Below, piece after piece: positions 9,056 through 18,721 of a stretch of 64,000 nucleotides of DNA. Source of the DNA: Marinobacter sp. AC-23 (lineage in GTDB: Bacteria; Pseudomonadota; Gammaproteobacteria; Pseudomonadales; Oleiphilaceae); the NCBI RefSeq assembly GCF_001858325.1, contig NZ_MBPP01000025.1:33439-97438 (forward strand). Reading direction: 5' to 3'. The stretch's first letter is position 1, and every line of letters starts with the position of its first letter. Position numbers and translations under genes: made by a program. A model generated the notes under the pieces. It made no database searches, was not told the origin of the DNA, and was given only the letters and a program-made list of their open reading frames with translations.

Positions 9056-10945
9056 TTAAATCCCCAATTGCAGCCCGATTTCGATCACTCGGCCAGAGGG
9101 AATCTGGTAAAGCGAAGTGGCATGTAGAGTATTGCGAACCATGAACGCAAAGAGTTTATCGCGCCAGGCCATCATGCCGTCTTTCTTGCGGTCAGCAATC
9201 ACCGATATCCTGCCCACAAAATAGGTGGCGTCGTCCAGGTCAATCGGTAAGTTGCCGTGCTCAATACAGTTGGTTAAATCGGATGGAATATTGAAGCCTT
9301 GCATGAAGCCGTAGTTGAGTTTGACTCCGTACAGGCCCTGGCCGAATGCTTTAACTTGCATGCGCTGGTCATTGGGTACGCGCGGATGGCGGGTCATTTT
9401 TACGTTAACGATGACGACTGCTTCGGGCAGCAGAATGTTGTGCTTTTTCAGCTGTATCAGGGCATTGGGCACTTCTTCTGCCCGCGCGGTGAAAAATATG
9501 CCGACACCGGGCGAGCGTTCGATCGGGTCATGCTCAAGGTGACCCAGCAGGGTTTCAACGGTAATAGTATTGGCTTCGTAGGATTGGAGTAGAAGCTCGG
9601 TGCCACGGCGCCAGGTTACGATCACCGTGAAGATAATCGCGCCCATGGCCACGGGAAACCAGCCTCCACGGGGGATGGTTTCTGCATTGGCGGTGAGAAA
9701 TGCCAGATCAACCGTTAGAAAAACCAGCAGGAAAATACTCGCCTTCGCCAGGCTCCAGCCGCCTCGTTCCCTGGCCACATTGAAGGCCAGAATGGTGGTC
9801 ACCAGCATGGTGGCGTTCACGCTCACGCCGTAGGCTGCTGCCAGGTTGTCGGATGAGCGGAACGTAAGCACCAGGGCAACCGCCGCAATCACCAGGAACC
9901 AGTTAATACCCGGCATGTAAATCTGGCCGTGGGAATACTCGGAGGTTTGCTGAACCCGCAAGCGCGGCATAAATCCAAGTTGCACCGCTTGCCGGGTGAG
10001 TGAGAATGCCCCGGTGATCACAGCCTGTGATGCAATGATTGTCGCTGCCGTTGCCAGGCCAACCAACGGCAGCAGTGCCCAGTCCGGTGCCAGATGAAAA
10101 AACGGCTGTAGAGCCCCTTCGGGCTTATCCAGCAGCAAGGCACCTTGACCAAAATAGTTCAGTAGCAGGGCGGGTAATACGAAACAGAACCAGACCACTC
10201 GTATTGGGGTGACTCCAAAATGCCCAAGGTCTGCGTAGAGAGCCTCGCCGCCGGTGGCCACCAGAAACACCCCGATCAGCACCAAAAACCCCGTCAATTG
10301 ATTGCTCGCAAGAAACTGTACTGCGTACCAAGGCGCGACTGCCTTGAGCACTTCGGGGTGTCCGATAATGCTGTTCACGCCCAGCGCGGCCAAGGTTACA
10401 AACCAGACCACCATGATGGGGCCGAACATGGCTCCTACCTTGGCGGTACCGTACTTCTGCATAGCAAATAGCAGCACCAGGATGGTAATGGTTATTGGCA
10501 GCACGTAGGTGTGCAGCGACGGCGCTGCGACCTCCAGCCCCTCCACGGCACTGAGTACTGAGATAGCCGGCGTCAGCATGGTGCCGCCATAGAGCAGGCC
10601 TGCGCCGAACAGGCCGACCAGAATCAGCGTGCGGCGGGGCCGGCTGTCCCGATCTTGATGCGGCCGTAACAGGGCTAGCAGCGCGAAGATTCCGCCCTCG
10701 CCATGGTTGTTGGCGCGGAGAATAAAAACCATGTACTTCAGGGAGATGACAATGATGAGTGCCCAAAATATCAACGACAGAATGCCAAGGATATTGGCCT
10801 CGTTGATAGGCACTGGGCTGACCCCGCGAAAGCACGCTCGCAAGGCGTAGATTGGGCTGGTGCCTATGTCGCCGTAAACGATGCCTAGCACTGCCAAGCC
10901 GACCGCGGAGCGGCCAGGTTTCGATGCCTTATCGGATTCAGCCAT
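9056..10945 (-). CDS. kup: Low-affinity potassium transport system protein Kup
   Basis: A 629-residue KUP/HAK/KT potassium:proton symporter, the usual bacterial length. The N-terminal signature VGLAVLGIVYGDIGTSPIYA is followed by about 12 hydrophobic helices up to residue ~450 (for example NNHGEGGIFALLALL) and a soluble C-terminal domain with FFTARAEEVPNAL and the terminal motif IPSGRVIEIGLQLGI. The protein takes up K+ across the inner membrane, useful under osmotic stress together with the neighbouring solute importer. Monocistronic as far as can be seen. Confidence 0.96.
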   Translation of the reverse strand: MAESDKASKPGRSAVGLAVLGIVYGDIGTSPIYALRACFRGVSPVPINEANILGILSLIFWALIIVISLKYMVFILRANNHGEGGIFALLALLRPHQDRDSRPRRTLILVGLFGAGLLYGGTMLTPAISVLSAVEGLEVAAPSLHTYVLPITITILVLLFAMQKYGTAKVGAMFGPIMVVWFVTLAALGVNSIIGHPEVLKAVAPWYAVQFLASNQLTGFLVLIGVFLVATGGEALYADLGHFGVTPIRVVWFCFVLPALLLNYFGQGALLLDKPEGALQPFFHLAPDWALLPLVGLATAATIIASQAVITGAFSLTRQAVQLGFMPRLRVQQTSEYSHGQIYMPGINWFLVIAAVALVLTFRSSDNLAAAYGVSVNATMLVTTILAFNVARERGGWSLAKASIFLLVFLTVDLAFLTANAETIPRGGWFPVAMGAIIFTVIVTWRRGTELLLQSYEANTITVETLLGHLEHDPIERSPGVGIFFTARAEEVPNALIQLKKHNILLPEAVVIVNVKMTRHPRVPNDQRMQVKAFGQGLYGVKLNYGFMQGFNIPSDLTNCIEHGNLPIDLDDATYFVGRISVIADRKKDGMMAWRDKLFAFMVRNTLHATSLYQIPSGRVIEIGLQLGI

Positions 10946-11038
10946 GGCCCGCCCTTCTCGGTGAACTCAGGTGTTGTTCTATAGTCTAGTTTAGTTGCAG
11001 AACTATGGCCTTCATGGATTTTGAGACGGCCCAACTGC

Positions 11039-13469
11039 TCATAGCTCGTAACTCATGGCCCCTTTCGGCTCCTGTATGAAGTACCCCTGGAAGTTGCGAA
11101 TGCCACGCTCCCAGAACCAGGACAATGCTTTGGCGTCTTCTACGCCGGTTACCACAATTTTCTGGCTGGAGTTGAGGGCGGCTTTGAGCTGGTGCAGGAG
11201 ATCCTCAAGCGTAGGTGTTTGTTGGGCGCTGGCGCCGAGTGTTGGCACCAGTTTTACGAAATCTACAGAGCCCAGTTCCTTTAACAGCTCCGCCGGGGCG
11301 GCGGCCGCATCAACGTGCTCTATGATTAGCCCGCAGCCCATTTCCCGAACCAGGTTGGCTATCTTTTTTGCCTTGGGCACATTTTTTAATACGGTTGGAC
11401 ATGACAGCGCCAAGTAGATGCGGCGATCGCCCTGATGCGAGCGTTGCGCATTGTTGTGCTGAGCAACGTGAGAAGGCGCTCCACATCTACCATGGGAGAG
11501 GACAGCTTTATGCATACTGAATGGCTGGCGGAGGCTTTGCCTTCCAGGAGCGCAAGGCTGTTTACTGCATGCTGAATCACCCAGCGATCGAGCTCGTAAA
11601 ATGGGCCTCGATCGCTTTGAGGCAAACAAGGCAGGAACTGCCAAGCAGATACACTGCGTTGTCATCGCCCACCAACCGCACTTGTGCCTCAAAAACGGTG
11701 TGATCGGTTTCCATGTTGACTATGGGTTGGTAATAAAGCTTGAATGCCTGCTCTGCTACCAATTCTTTTATGCGGTCGTCCAATTTGGATTCAGGTGACC
11801 GTTCGGGCGCCTGTTGCCATACCAGGCTGTTGCTGCCGGATTGCATGGCCTTGTGACAGGCTTTTTCCACCTCGATCAGCGCTTTGTCTTCATCCACGGT
11901 ATGGTTCAGGGTCAGCGCGCCCAGGCTCAGCGTGACTGGGTCGGGGGCATTTTCCAAAGCCCAGGCGGCGTTGTTCAAGGTGTGATGAAAGTGTTCGAGA
12001 CAGGTTTTTCCGTCATCAGCGGCAGGCGTTGTTATCCGAAACAGGAAGCTGCCGCCTCCAAGGGCGCAGCCCGAATCCCCAGCGGCGAGTTGTTCCGCGA
12101 AATGTTTTTCCATACGAGCGTTCAGCTTCGCCATGGCACGGGCACCATGTTGGGCCCGGAGATACGCCTGTCGGTCTACGTTTGCCTGTATTAGATAGTG
12201 AATCTGGTCTTCCTGATCGCTTTCTACTCGGGCCAACACATCCACGAGTTCGGTCAAAAAGTAGTCGTGGTTCTGCAGGCTACGGGATTCCTTGCGTTGG
12301 CTGACCAGGTTGATGCGCGCCGCAATAAGTTTGGCGTTCGTCAGGTGACGGTGCAGCGAGCTTAGGAACAGTTCATTGTCTAGCGGCTTCTGGAAGAAAT
12401 CGTTGCCGGCAATACTGTGCTGTTCGAGCAGTTCCCGGCTCTTGGGTGACGCCGATACGAAAAGAATCGGGATGGTCATATAGTTAGCATCCTGCCTGAG
12501 CACCTTAGCTAACTCCATGCCTTGGCAACCGGGCATGTCGTGATCCAGCACGATGACATCCGGCTGAAACTTTCCGATGCGTTCCAAAACGCGCACCGGT
12601 TGGCTCAAGCCTTCTACCTCATAGCCTTCCTCGCTGAGCATGGCGTTGTAGTAGGCGAGAAGATCGGTATCGTCATCCACCCAAAGCACCCTTGGCTTTG
12701 CCGAGGGGGCGCTCTCCAGTAATTGGTGGATACGCTTTTCGAGTATGCCCATGTCGATGGGTTTGGTCAGGTAGATATCTGCGCCAGCCCGGAGCGCCCG
12801 CATGCGGGCGACCATATCGCTCCTGGCGGACATCATAATCACCGGAGTATTGGTGCCTGACTGGCACTTCATGCTCTCCAGCCAACCGATACCTTCCAGG
12901 GCGCCTTGGGGGAAACTGATGTCCAGAAGAATCAGCTGATAAACATGGCCGTCGGTTCGCTGGCTGTAGGTGTCTGGATCTTTGAACGTTTCAGCGGAAT
13001 AACCTTGTTGTTCCAGCCAGTTCTTGAGGTGGGCGGCCTGGCTTTCATCGTCTTCAATAACAGCGATTCGGTACGCTTGACGCTTCCTTACATCGGCTTT
13101 TGACACGAAGGCGGCTATCTCCGTGTTAAGGGAGGCACGCGAGGCCTCCTCAATGGCGCCTTCGAGCGCTTTGAGTGAGTTTTCGATTTGCTGGCGCTCT
13201 GTGGAGGTGGCATCAGATTTTGCCAGTAGCGCCTGTAGCTGATCTTCAAGTATTCGCGCTGTGTTGCTGATCTCAGGAAATTGAAAGGTGGCGCCACTTC
13301 CGGTCAGCTTGTGGGCGCCTTGGTGCATGAATTCCAGCGCCTTTGGGTTCCAGCTGACGTGCACGAGCCGGTTCCATGAGTCTCTGAGTTCGCCCATGCG
13401 ATCGGGTAAGCCTGCGATATACCTGCTTCTGAGTTCTTGGAGCTTTCGCCCAGGGCTGGCTTCCGCCAT
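11039..13469 (-). pseudogene. Hpt-REC-REC response regulator with degenerate GGDEF and EAL domains, two frameshifts
   Basis: Joined across two single-base deletions (near 11640 and 11460-11470) this is a roughly 809-residue protein. Order: Hpt domain with H53 in AHKLTGSG; receiver 1 (D183, K236); receiver 2 (D309, K361); a GGDEF-like domain where the active-site loop reads GGGSF (471-475); and an EAL-like domain where the motif is FEAQVRL (593-599). Both cyclase and phosphodiesterase sites therefore look inactive, as in FimX-type effectors, although binding cannot be excluded. It is probably a phosphorelay-controlled c-di-GMP effector. It has no sensor kinase neighbour in the window. The frameshifts may be sequencing errors. 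Confidence 0.75.
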
Positions 13470-13836
13470 TGCTGCACCTCTTGTATCTTGAGTTGCTCCT
13501 TGGGCTGTCTGGGAAATTATTGAATGGCCGCATTTGCCCGACAGGAGACTGTGAAGCGTATCTCAAATTTGCCTTATTAGTTACCCCAGGCGACAATCCT
13601 GCTCGCCTCCTGAACAATACCGCGCTATCCCGAAGAAAATGGGACAGACCTATTCTTGCGCATAAATATCCCTTTCCAGGCAAGTGTCGAAACGTCGATG
13701 GAGAAGCTCAAGTTATTTCTCACGATGTCGATATTTTGTTGACACAAAGACGATTTCAACACTTAATCGAATCGGGACGTTATCTATATGTCGCTTTATT
13801 ATATAGTTATTCACTAATAACAATGGAGACTCTTCC

Positions 13837-13893
13837 GTGAAGCTCAACCTGTCCTAGCGTCAGAAGTTTCTGATGCTCATTATCGGAACATTC
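13837..13893 (+). pseudogene. Remnant of a methyl-accepting chemotaxis protein start
   Basis: A GTG codon preceded by GGAG at eight bases begins VKLNLS, then a TAG stop, then RQKFLMLIIGTF in the same frame. This closely resembles the N-terminus (cytoplasmic tip and first membrane helix) of chemoreceptors. Similarity ends after GTF. The nonsense codon and abrupt end indicate a truncated relic with its ribosome site still present. Assignment rests on about 18 residues, so it is tentative. Confidence 0.35.
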
Positions 13894-13974
13894 ACTGAGC
13901 TGACAAAAGCACACGGCGCTTCATGTCGAACCAGCATTGGCGTCTCTGCTGAGCGATCCAGCTAGCGACCTGCT

Positions 13975-14139
13975 TCATTGAGCCGGCGCAGCCTGAATGA
14001 AAGCGAGTGTGGCACCAATCAAATCCTCAGCTGTAGCGTGATCTCGGTCACCCGGCCACAGGTGGTCCTTGAAGGCTCCACTAACCTGGCTTTCATGGGG
14101 GTGTTGGAGAAACTGCGCGTACGCCGCTAAGGCGCACAC
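13975..14139 (-). pseudogene. C-terminal remnant of an unrecognised protein
   Basis: An open frame of 54 codons ends at TGA (13975-13977) and has protein-like composition: AYAQFLQHPHESQVSGAFKD, then HLWPGDRDHATAEDLIGATL and AFIQAAPAQ. It lacks a plausible start codon because a stop lies directly upstream at 14140-14142. I do not recognise the family. It may be the tail of a gene truncated by whatever event produced this interval. Confidence 0.3.
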
Positions 14140-14157
14140 TCAGAGCATTTCAGTTTT

Positions 14158-14210
14158 GAATTACAGCCTATCGTTCTGCGCGGCTAGCACCGAACGATAG
14201 GCTGTAATTC
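14158..14210. repeat. Perfect 19-bp inverted repeat with 15-base loop
   Basis: GAATTACAGCCTATCGTTC (14158-14176) and its exact reverse complement (14192-14210) flank a 15-base loop. The structure covers the last codons and stop of the carboxymuconolactone decarboxylase-like gene, so the final residues (NDRL and stop) are encoded by the copy of an earlier segment (ITAYRS). Arms of this length without mismatch are unusual for a terminator and there is no U-tract. It may be a template-switch product, a recombination site or an assembly inversion artefact. Confidence 0.8.
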
Positions 14211-14568
14211 CATTCATGCAAGCAGGAACACCCGCATAGACGGCCATTTGAATAACGATTTCGAGTAACTCCTCTTTGCTTACGCCTACATTCAACGCGC
14301 CACGCATATGAAACTCTAGTTGCTCATGTGCGGTTCCCATGGCAGTAAGCGCCGCAACTGTGAGCATTTCGCGCGTTTTTAGTTTTAGCCCTGGCCTTCC
14401 TATTACATCCGCAAAAGCATAATCCGTGATGAGTTTGGGCAGATCTGCATCTAATTCAGCAAGCCGACTTGTTACGCGGTCACCAGCTCCTGCCTCAAGG
14501 CGATCCATAATCTCTTTGCCTTTAGCGGTTTTCTCATTTAAAGCTGTCTCGTCCAGATGCCCACTCAT
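14161..14568 (-). CDS. Carboxymuconolactone decarboxylase family protein
   Basis: About 135 residues from the ATG at 14568, which follows AAGGA and overlaps the upstream MFS stop (ATGA); a longer start at 14595 is less likely. The core GLKLKTREMLTVAALTAMGT, then QLEFHMRGALNVGVSKEELL and EIVIQMAVYAGVPACMNG, is the CMD/AhpD fold. It lacks a CxxC redox pair and resembles 4-carboxymuconolactone decarboxylase-type subunits more than AhpD peroxidase. It is translationally coupled to an exporter, so it may act in detoxification. The last codons lie inside a perfect inverted repeat. Confidence 0.85.
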   Translation of the reverse strand: MSGHLDETALNEKTAKGKEIMDRLEAGAGDRVTSRLAELDADLPKLITDYAFADVIGRPGLKLKTREMLTVAALTAMGTAHEQLEFHMRGALNVGVSKEELLEIVIQMAVYAGVPACMNGITAYRSVLAAQNDRL

Positions 14569-15763
14569 AGTGTATTCCTTGCCGGTGCATTGCAAAGTGA
14601 AACAAGACCAATACTGATCATACCGCCAACGCCAGCCAGACCGAGTAAGCCCATGGGGCCGGTATGACCTAGGACCCAGGAGCCCAATATGGCACCGCTA
14701 CCAATTGCCGCGTTAAAGATTGACACATATATGGCAGAGGCCGGCATGGCCGCATTTTCGGCAATCTTTAGAATCCAGGTTTGAAAGCCTACAAAGATGA
14801 TGGCGATCGCCATACCCCAGAGCGCCACCAGAGCCATCAAGAGCCCAATCGCGAGGCTTTCACCAAATGTCGCCAGGCAGATGAGAGTCGCGCTCATTGT
14901 CGCCATCGCTAAAATCAAGGTGGTTTTAAGATTTTTGTCCAGATAGACCGCTGTTACAACGTTACCAGCTATCCCTGCTGCACCGAAACTGAACAGCAAG
15001 GTAGCTACCATTGAGCCGGATACGCCCGCAGTGTTTGATAGGAATGGTTCAATATAGGTGAAAGCGGTGAAATGCGAGGTAACGACAAGGGCTGTGGCCA
15101 GGTATATAGCTTTTAGATCGTTCCTGCGCAATACCTCGGCTAGAGCTTTGCGACCGACAGGAGCCTCCGCTTTTACGTGCGGAACCAAAACAATCATGGC
15201 CAAAGCTGTGGCAAAGCATAAAATTGCAATGGCACCGAAGGAAAAGCGCCACCCATCTGATTGACCAATTAGTGTGGCTAGGGGCACGCCGAGAACGCTG
15301 GCTGCAGACACGCCTCCGAACACTATTGAAGTTGCCAGCCAATCTGCCGGGCAGGTGCAATTTGAGCAGCCAAAGCACCAATCATTGCCCAGAAGAGGCC
15401 GTGAAATACTGCTCCAATAGCGCGAGCTCCTAGTAGCATCGAAAACTCATTGGAAGCCATAGCCACGCCGTTGGAGATGGCCAGCCCCAGCATAAGTCCA
15501 ATCATTAGAGGTTTGCGGGGGATTTTCCCGAGCCATATTGTGGACAGAAGCGCACTTAGCGCTCCGATCCAGGCATAGGCGGTTACAGTAAGACCAATGG
15601 CTGCTTCTGAGCGGCCCAGATCACCAGCGATCAGTGATAGAAGGCCTATTGGTGCCAACTCCGTTGAGACAATTGAAAACGCGCCAATGCCTAATACGAT
15701 GATAGCCAGCCAGGTGCGCGTGAGTCCGGGCTCTGGGCAAGATGTACTAAGGGGGTGAGTCAT
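14565..15763 (-). pseudogene. MFS transporter (DHA1 drug/sugar efflux type), one frameshift
   Basis: Joining two frames with one added base near 15338 gives a roughly 400-residue, 12-helix major facilitator. It starts at ATG 15763 after AGGAG. The N-terminal half has GIGAFSIVSTELAPIGLLSL and the motif-A-like LSTIWLGKIPRKPLMIG. The C-terminal half continues with FGGVSAASVLGVPLATLIGQ and ends NAPARNTL. This is the AraJ/SotB-like exporter subgroup. It is coupled to the downstream decarboxylase-like gene. Without the missing base the protein would stop soon after helix 5. Confidence 0.8.
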
Positions 15764-15792
15764 AAGCTACTCCTTTTAGTGCAAGGGGAAAG

Positions 15793-16196
15793 TTAAGTGG
15801 CTAGCTGGGCCCAACCGCGCTGCCGGCTGATCTGAAGAAGTTCCGGGTGCGAGCCTACGGTGACTGGGTTGCCTACTGCTTCAAGCATGGCAGATCTGAA
15901 ATGTCATCGCCATAAGCAAAACAATCGGCTGATTTCGTATGATGAATAGCTAAGAACTGTTTGACCGCTGTTGCCTTCCCTTCCCCGATGGTTTGTGGCG
16001 AGCCAATTTCACCAGTGAGACACCTGCGCGCATTAACGATTAATTTTGTACATAAGATGTTTGATACTTTAAGGTCACGAGCGATTGGCTTAAGCAAAGG
16101 CAGCATTGAGCCTGAGACTAGTACGGGTTGCACTCCCTCAAGACGGTGTGTCTCCAGCCTGCGCTTCAACATATTGCAGAAGTTCTCGGTGGACAT
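15793..16196 (-). pseudogene. HAD-superfamily (IB-like) phosphatase remnant lacking the N-terminal catalytic Asp, frameshifted
   Basis: The visible part has HAD motif II (PVLVSGSM), a TGEIGSPQTIGEGKATAVK segment with the motif III lysine, and motif IV (CFAYGDDISDLP). An added base near 15890 restores MLEAVGNPVTVGSHPELLQI and a natural end, SRQRGWAQLAT, at 15793. The first roughly 100 residues, including the essential DxD motif, are absent. The upstream DNA instead encodes the small protein at 16138-16419, which overlaps by 59 bases. So this is a 5'-truncated relic and not merely a sequencing-error case. Confidence 0.6.
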
Positions 16197-16419
16197 CGCC
16201 TGTCATGAATTCAGAAAATTGATTCCAGTCGTTATCCAGTTCATTGGCATGAGCCGAAAAATCTTCGAGATTCTTGTAAGCTCTGAGTTGTAGTATTTCT
16301 TGCTGGTCTATATCGATTAGGTAACGAGTTCTGACGTCATCAACGAGAAGATCTCGAACAGATGTCATCATGCTGGGGTCGATTGGAAATCGTGAGGTTA
16401 GGACAATATATGCAGCCAT
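16138..16419 (-). CDS. Small hypothetical protein, possibly dimeric alpha-beta barrel fold
   Basis: A 93-residue protein starting MAAYIVLTSRFPIDP at 16419, with a good ribosome site (GGAGA, six bases upstream). The pattern of a short beta strand, a helix with DVRTRYLIDI, then QQEILQLRAYKNLEDFSAHA resembles monooxygenase-like ferredoxin folds, but I do not recognise a named family. Its 3' end runs into the truncated HAD gene, so its own C-terminus may have been altered by the deletion that removed the HAD start. Confidence 0.5.
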   Translation of the reverse strand: MAAYIVLTSRFPIDPSMMTSVRDLLVDDVRTRYLIDIDQQEILQLRAYKNLEDFSAHANELDNDWNQFSEFMTGDVHRELLQYVEAQAGDTPS

Positions 16420-16631
16420 GTAGTGTCTCCGTTGGTAAGTTTGGTAACCGATGTCGCAATGCAATAATAGATAGGTATTCTTTGCTCACAGAAGTGTGTA
16501 TTTTGAATTACCCTTATTGCATCACGGACGGGAATGCCGTGTGACACATGAGAGTTACGACTCTCTCTAATCGACACTCGTGTTATTACCAGCTCGGAAG
16601 GAACCTGCTCTTGTCGATTCTCTCTGGGCGA

Positions 16632-17533
16632 ATGCCCACCATTAAACAGCTACAGTGTTTTGTCTCAGTCGCTCAGGAATTGAACTTTCGTCGTGCGGCG
16701 GAACGTTTGAACATGTCTCAGCCACCGCTATCTCGGCAAATCAAAAGCTAGAGGGGTTGCTGCGAATCAAACTGTTTGAGCGTGATACCCATAGCGTAAG
16801 CCTTACTTCGGCTGGCGAAGCATTTGAGCAAGAAGCGCATGCCATACTCACCATGCTTGACGCGGCACTCGTTTCTTTACGTCTCGAAGAAGGCGTTGAC
16901 GAAGCCGATGTTCGATTAGGCCTAACCAGTGTGATCGATTTCAGTCTCGTGCCAGGAATTCAGGGCGTTCTTGGCGATCCGGTTTTACCGGTGCAAATTC
17001 GTATTGAACATGCTTACTCAAAGCACCTACTTGAGCGATTACGAAGCGGCCAAGTCGACCTTGTGGTTGTAGGGAATATCCCTGCGCAGAGCGGGGAGTT
17101 CAAAGTGCAGCAAGTCGCACAAGACCCGTTGATGGTTGCTTTACCAGAAGGGCATAGCGCGGCTTTTAAAGAACAGGTATCGTTTGATGATCTAAAAGAT
17201 ACTCTTCTGTTCTGGTTTCCACGAAAAGATAACCCGGTATTTTATGATCGCTGTGAGAGGGTTTTCATTGATTTCAGGTACGAACCGCTACGCAAGCCCG
17301 AGCCAAATGAGCATATGATGCTGCTATCAAAGATTGCTGCTGGAGAAGGAATGGCCTTTTTCCCTGCATCCATGCGAGCGGCAAGTCGGCTTGGCGTAGT
17401 CTATCGACCGTTCATTCCCGAGATCAGCAACCGATTGACTATATCACTCCAAATCGTATGGCGCTCGAGCGAGACACGTGCAGAGGTTCTCCGAACGGTC
17501 GACAGCCTGCAACAGGCTGCCGAAGTGGTTTAG
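16632..17533 (+). pseudogene. LysR-family transcriptional regulator, one frameshift
   Basis: The ATG at 16632 begins [20 protein letters not shown] with the winged-helix motif [22 protein letters not shown] then interrupts. Adding one A in the AAAA run at 16742-16747 gives [18 protein letters not shown] and continues through a full substrate-binding domain to 17533, about 300 residues in total. It lies between the divergent small gene (16419) and the convergent aldo/keto reductase. LysR proteins often control adjacent divergent genes, here the small protein/HAD/MFS group. The missing base falls in a homopolymer, consistent with sequencing error. Confidence 0.85.
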
Positions 17534-17556
17534 TGTTTCGGCGCTAGCAGGCTACC

Positions 17557-18584
17557 TTAGACATTTACTCCCTTCATACCTTCCCATGTGTATCGAGCGC
17601 CGTGCGCAGCATTGATGGGTAAGGACGCTTCTATGTCGGCCAGATCGAGGGCGGTCAGCTTCAGGTCAATCGCGCCCAGATTCTCTTGAAGGTACTGTGA
17701 GCGTCGAGTTCCGGGAATTGGAACGATGCTTTTGTCTTGTGCCAAAAGCCACGCGAGAGCAACCTGGGCGGGTGTGGCTCCATGACGGCCTGCCACCTGG
17801 CGCACCTTGTTCAGAAGGTCAAGATTGTGTTTCAAGTTCTCTCCTTGAAAGCGCGGATTATTGCGCCGAAAGTCATTCTCGCTAGTGCCGTGGTCGATGT
17901 GATGCGCCCAGTCAGGAACCCTCTACCTAAAGGCGAATACGCTACGATACCGATGCCCAGTTCACGTGCTTTGGGTAGGGTTTCGAGCTCAATGTCACGG
18001 GTCCAAAGGGAATACTCAGTTTGCAGGGCTGCGATGGGGTGTACACGATGCGCCTTTTCCAACGTTAGCGCAGAAACTTCGCACAGACCTACATGATTGA
18101 TTTTACCTTCGTTGACCAGCTCTCTCAGGCACTCCATGGTCTCACCGATATCCGCTTTTGGATCAACTCGATGAATGTAGTAAAGATCGATGCATTCCAC
18201 ACCTAGTCGCTTGAGCGACGCTTCGCAACAGGCGCGGATATATTCTGGCCGATTATTGATCGATCGGTCATACTCGTTACCTTGTCTGTCAATGCCACAC
18301 TTCGTTGCAATCTTGAGCCTGTTGTTTTCCCCCTTACCATGGCGTGTTTTGAAAAACTCCCCGATCAGCTTTTCGTTGTGGCCATTTCCATACATATCGG
18401 CTGTATCAATCATTGTGATGCCGCTATCTGCCACCAATGACAGCATATTGAGAGATTCCGTATCGTTCGAAGGGCCATAGAACTCACTAATGCCCATGGC
18501 GCCATAGCCAAGTGCAGATACCTTCAGGTTGTCGCCCAGGCTGCGCTGAGGTAGCGTTAGAGGTACTCGTTTATCGTCGGTCAT
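17557..18584 (-). pseudogene. Aldo/keto reductase, one frameshift
   Basis: Starts at ATG 18584 behind an excellent ribosome site (AGGAGATCACC). AKR motifs: GYGAMGISEFYGP, the active-site region MIDTADMYGNGHNE (Asp, Tyr), KIATKCG (Lys) and YYIHRVDP (His). One added base near 17884 restores ALAENDFRRNNPRFQGENLK and the rest of the barrel with the NADP-binding IPGTRRSQYLQENLGAIDL. About 342 residues, usual for AKR13-like enzymes that reduce aldehydes with NADPH. It converges on the LysR gene, ending 23 bases away. Confidence 0.85.
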
Positions 18585-18721
18585 GGTGATCTCCTTTGGA
18601 ACATTATTTCCGTTATTACCCACGTGGGAAGCGTGACGCTAAGAGGTTTTTTGGGGAATATCATTTCGAGTAATACAAATTTGGTATCACAATAAAGATC
18701 ATCCAACTATGCGGCGGGAGA

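Larger units (their letters stand above)
13470..14157. other. Long non-coding stretch with two gene remnants
   Basis: This 690-base interval holds no intact gene. It contains an AT-rich promoter-like zone (about 13720-13825), a chemoreceptor start remnant on the plus strand (13837-13893) and a 54-residue tail of an unrecognised protein on the minus strand (13975-14139). Both are listed separately. The interval probably marks a site of past insertions or deletions. Confidence 0.5.

Noticed and set aside
10125..10835. 236-codon minus-strand open frame within kup
   Set aside because: It is another frame of the kup gene on the same strand; composition is rich in R, H, G and P as expected for a shadow.
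13469..13840. Plus-strand open frame of 123 codons in the 13.5 kb gap
   Set aside because: No ribosome site, no similarity that I can recognise, and biased low-complexity composition; treated as non-coding.
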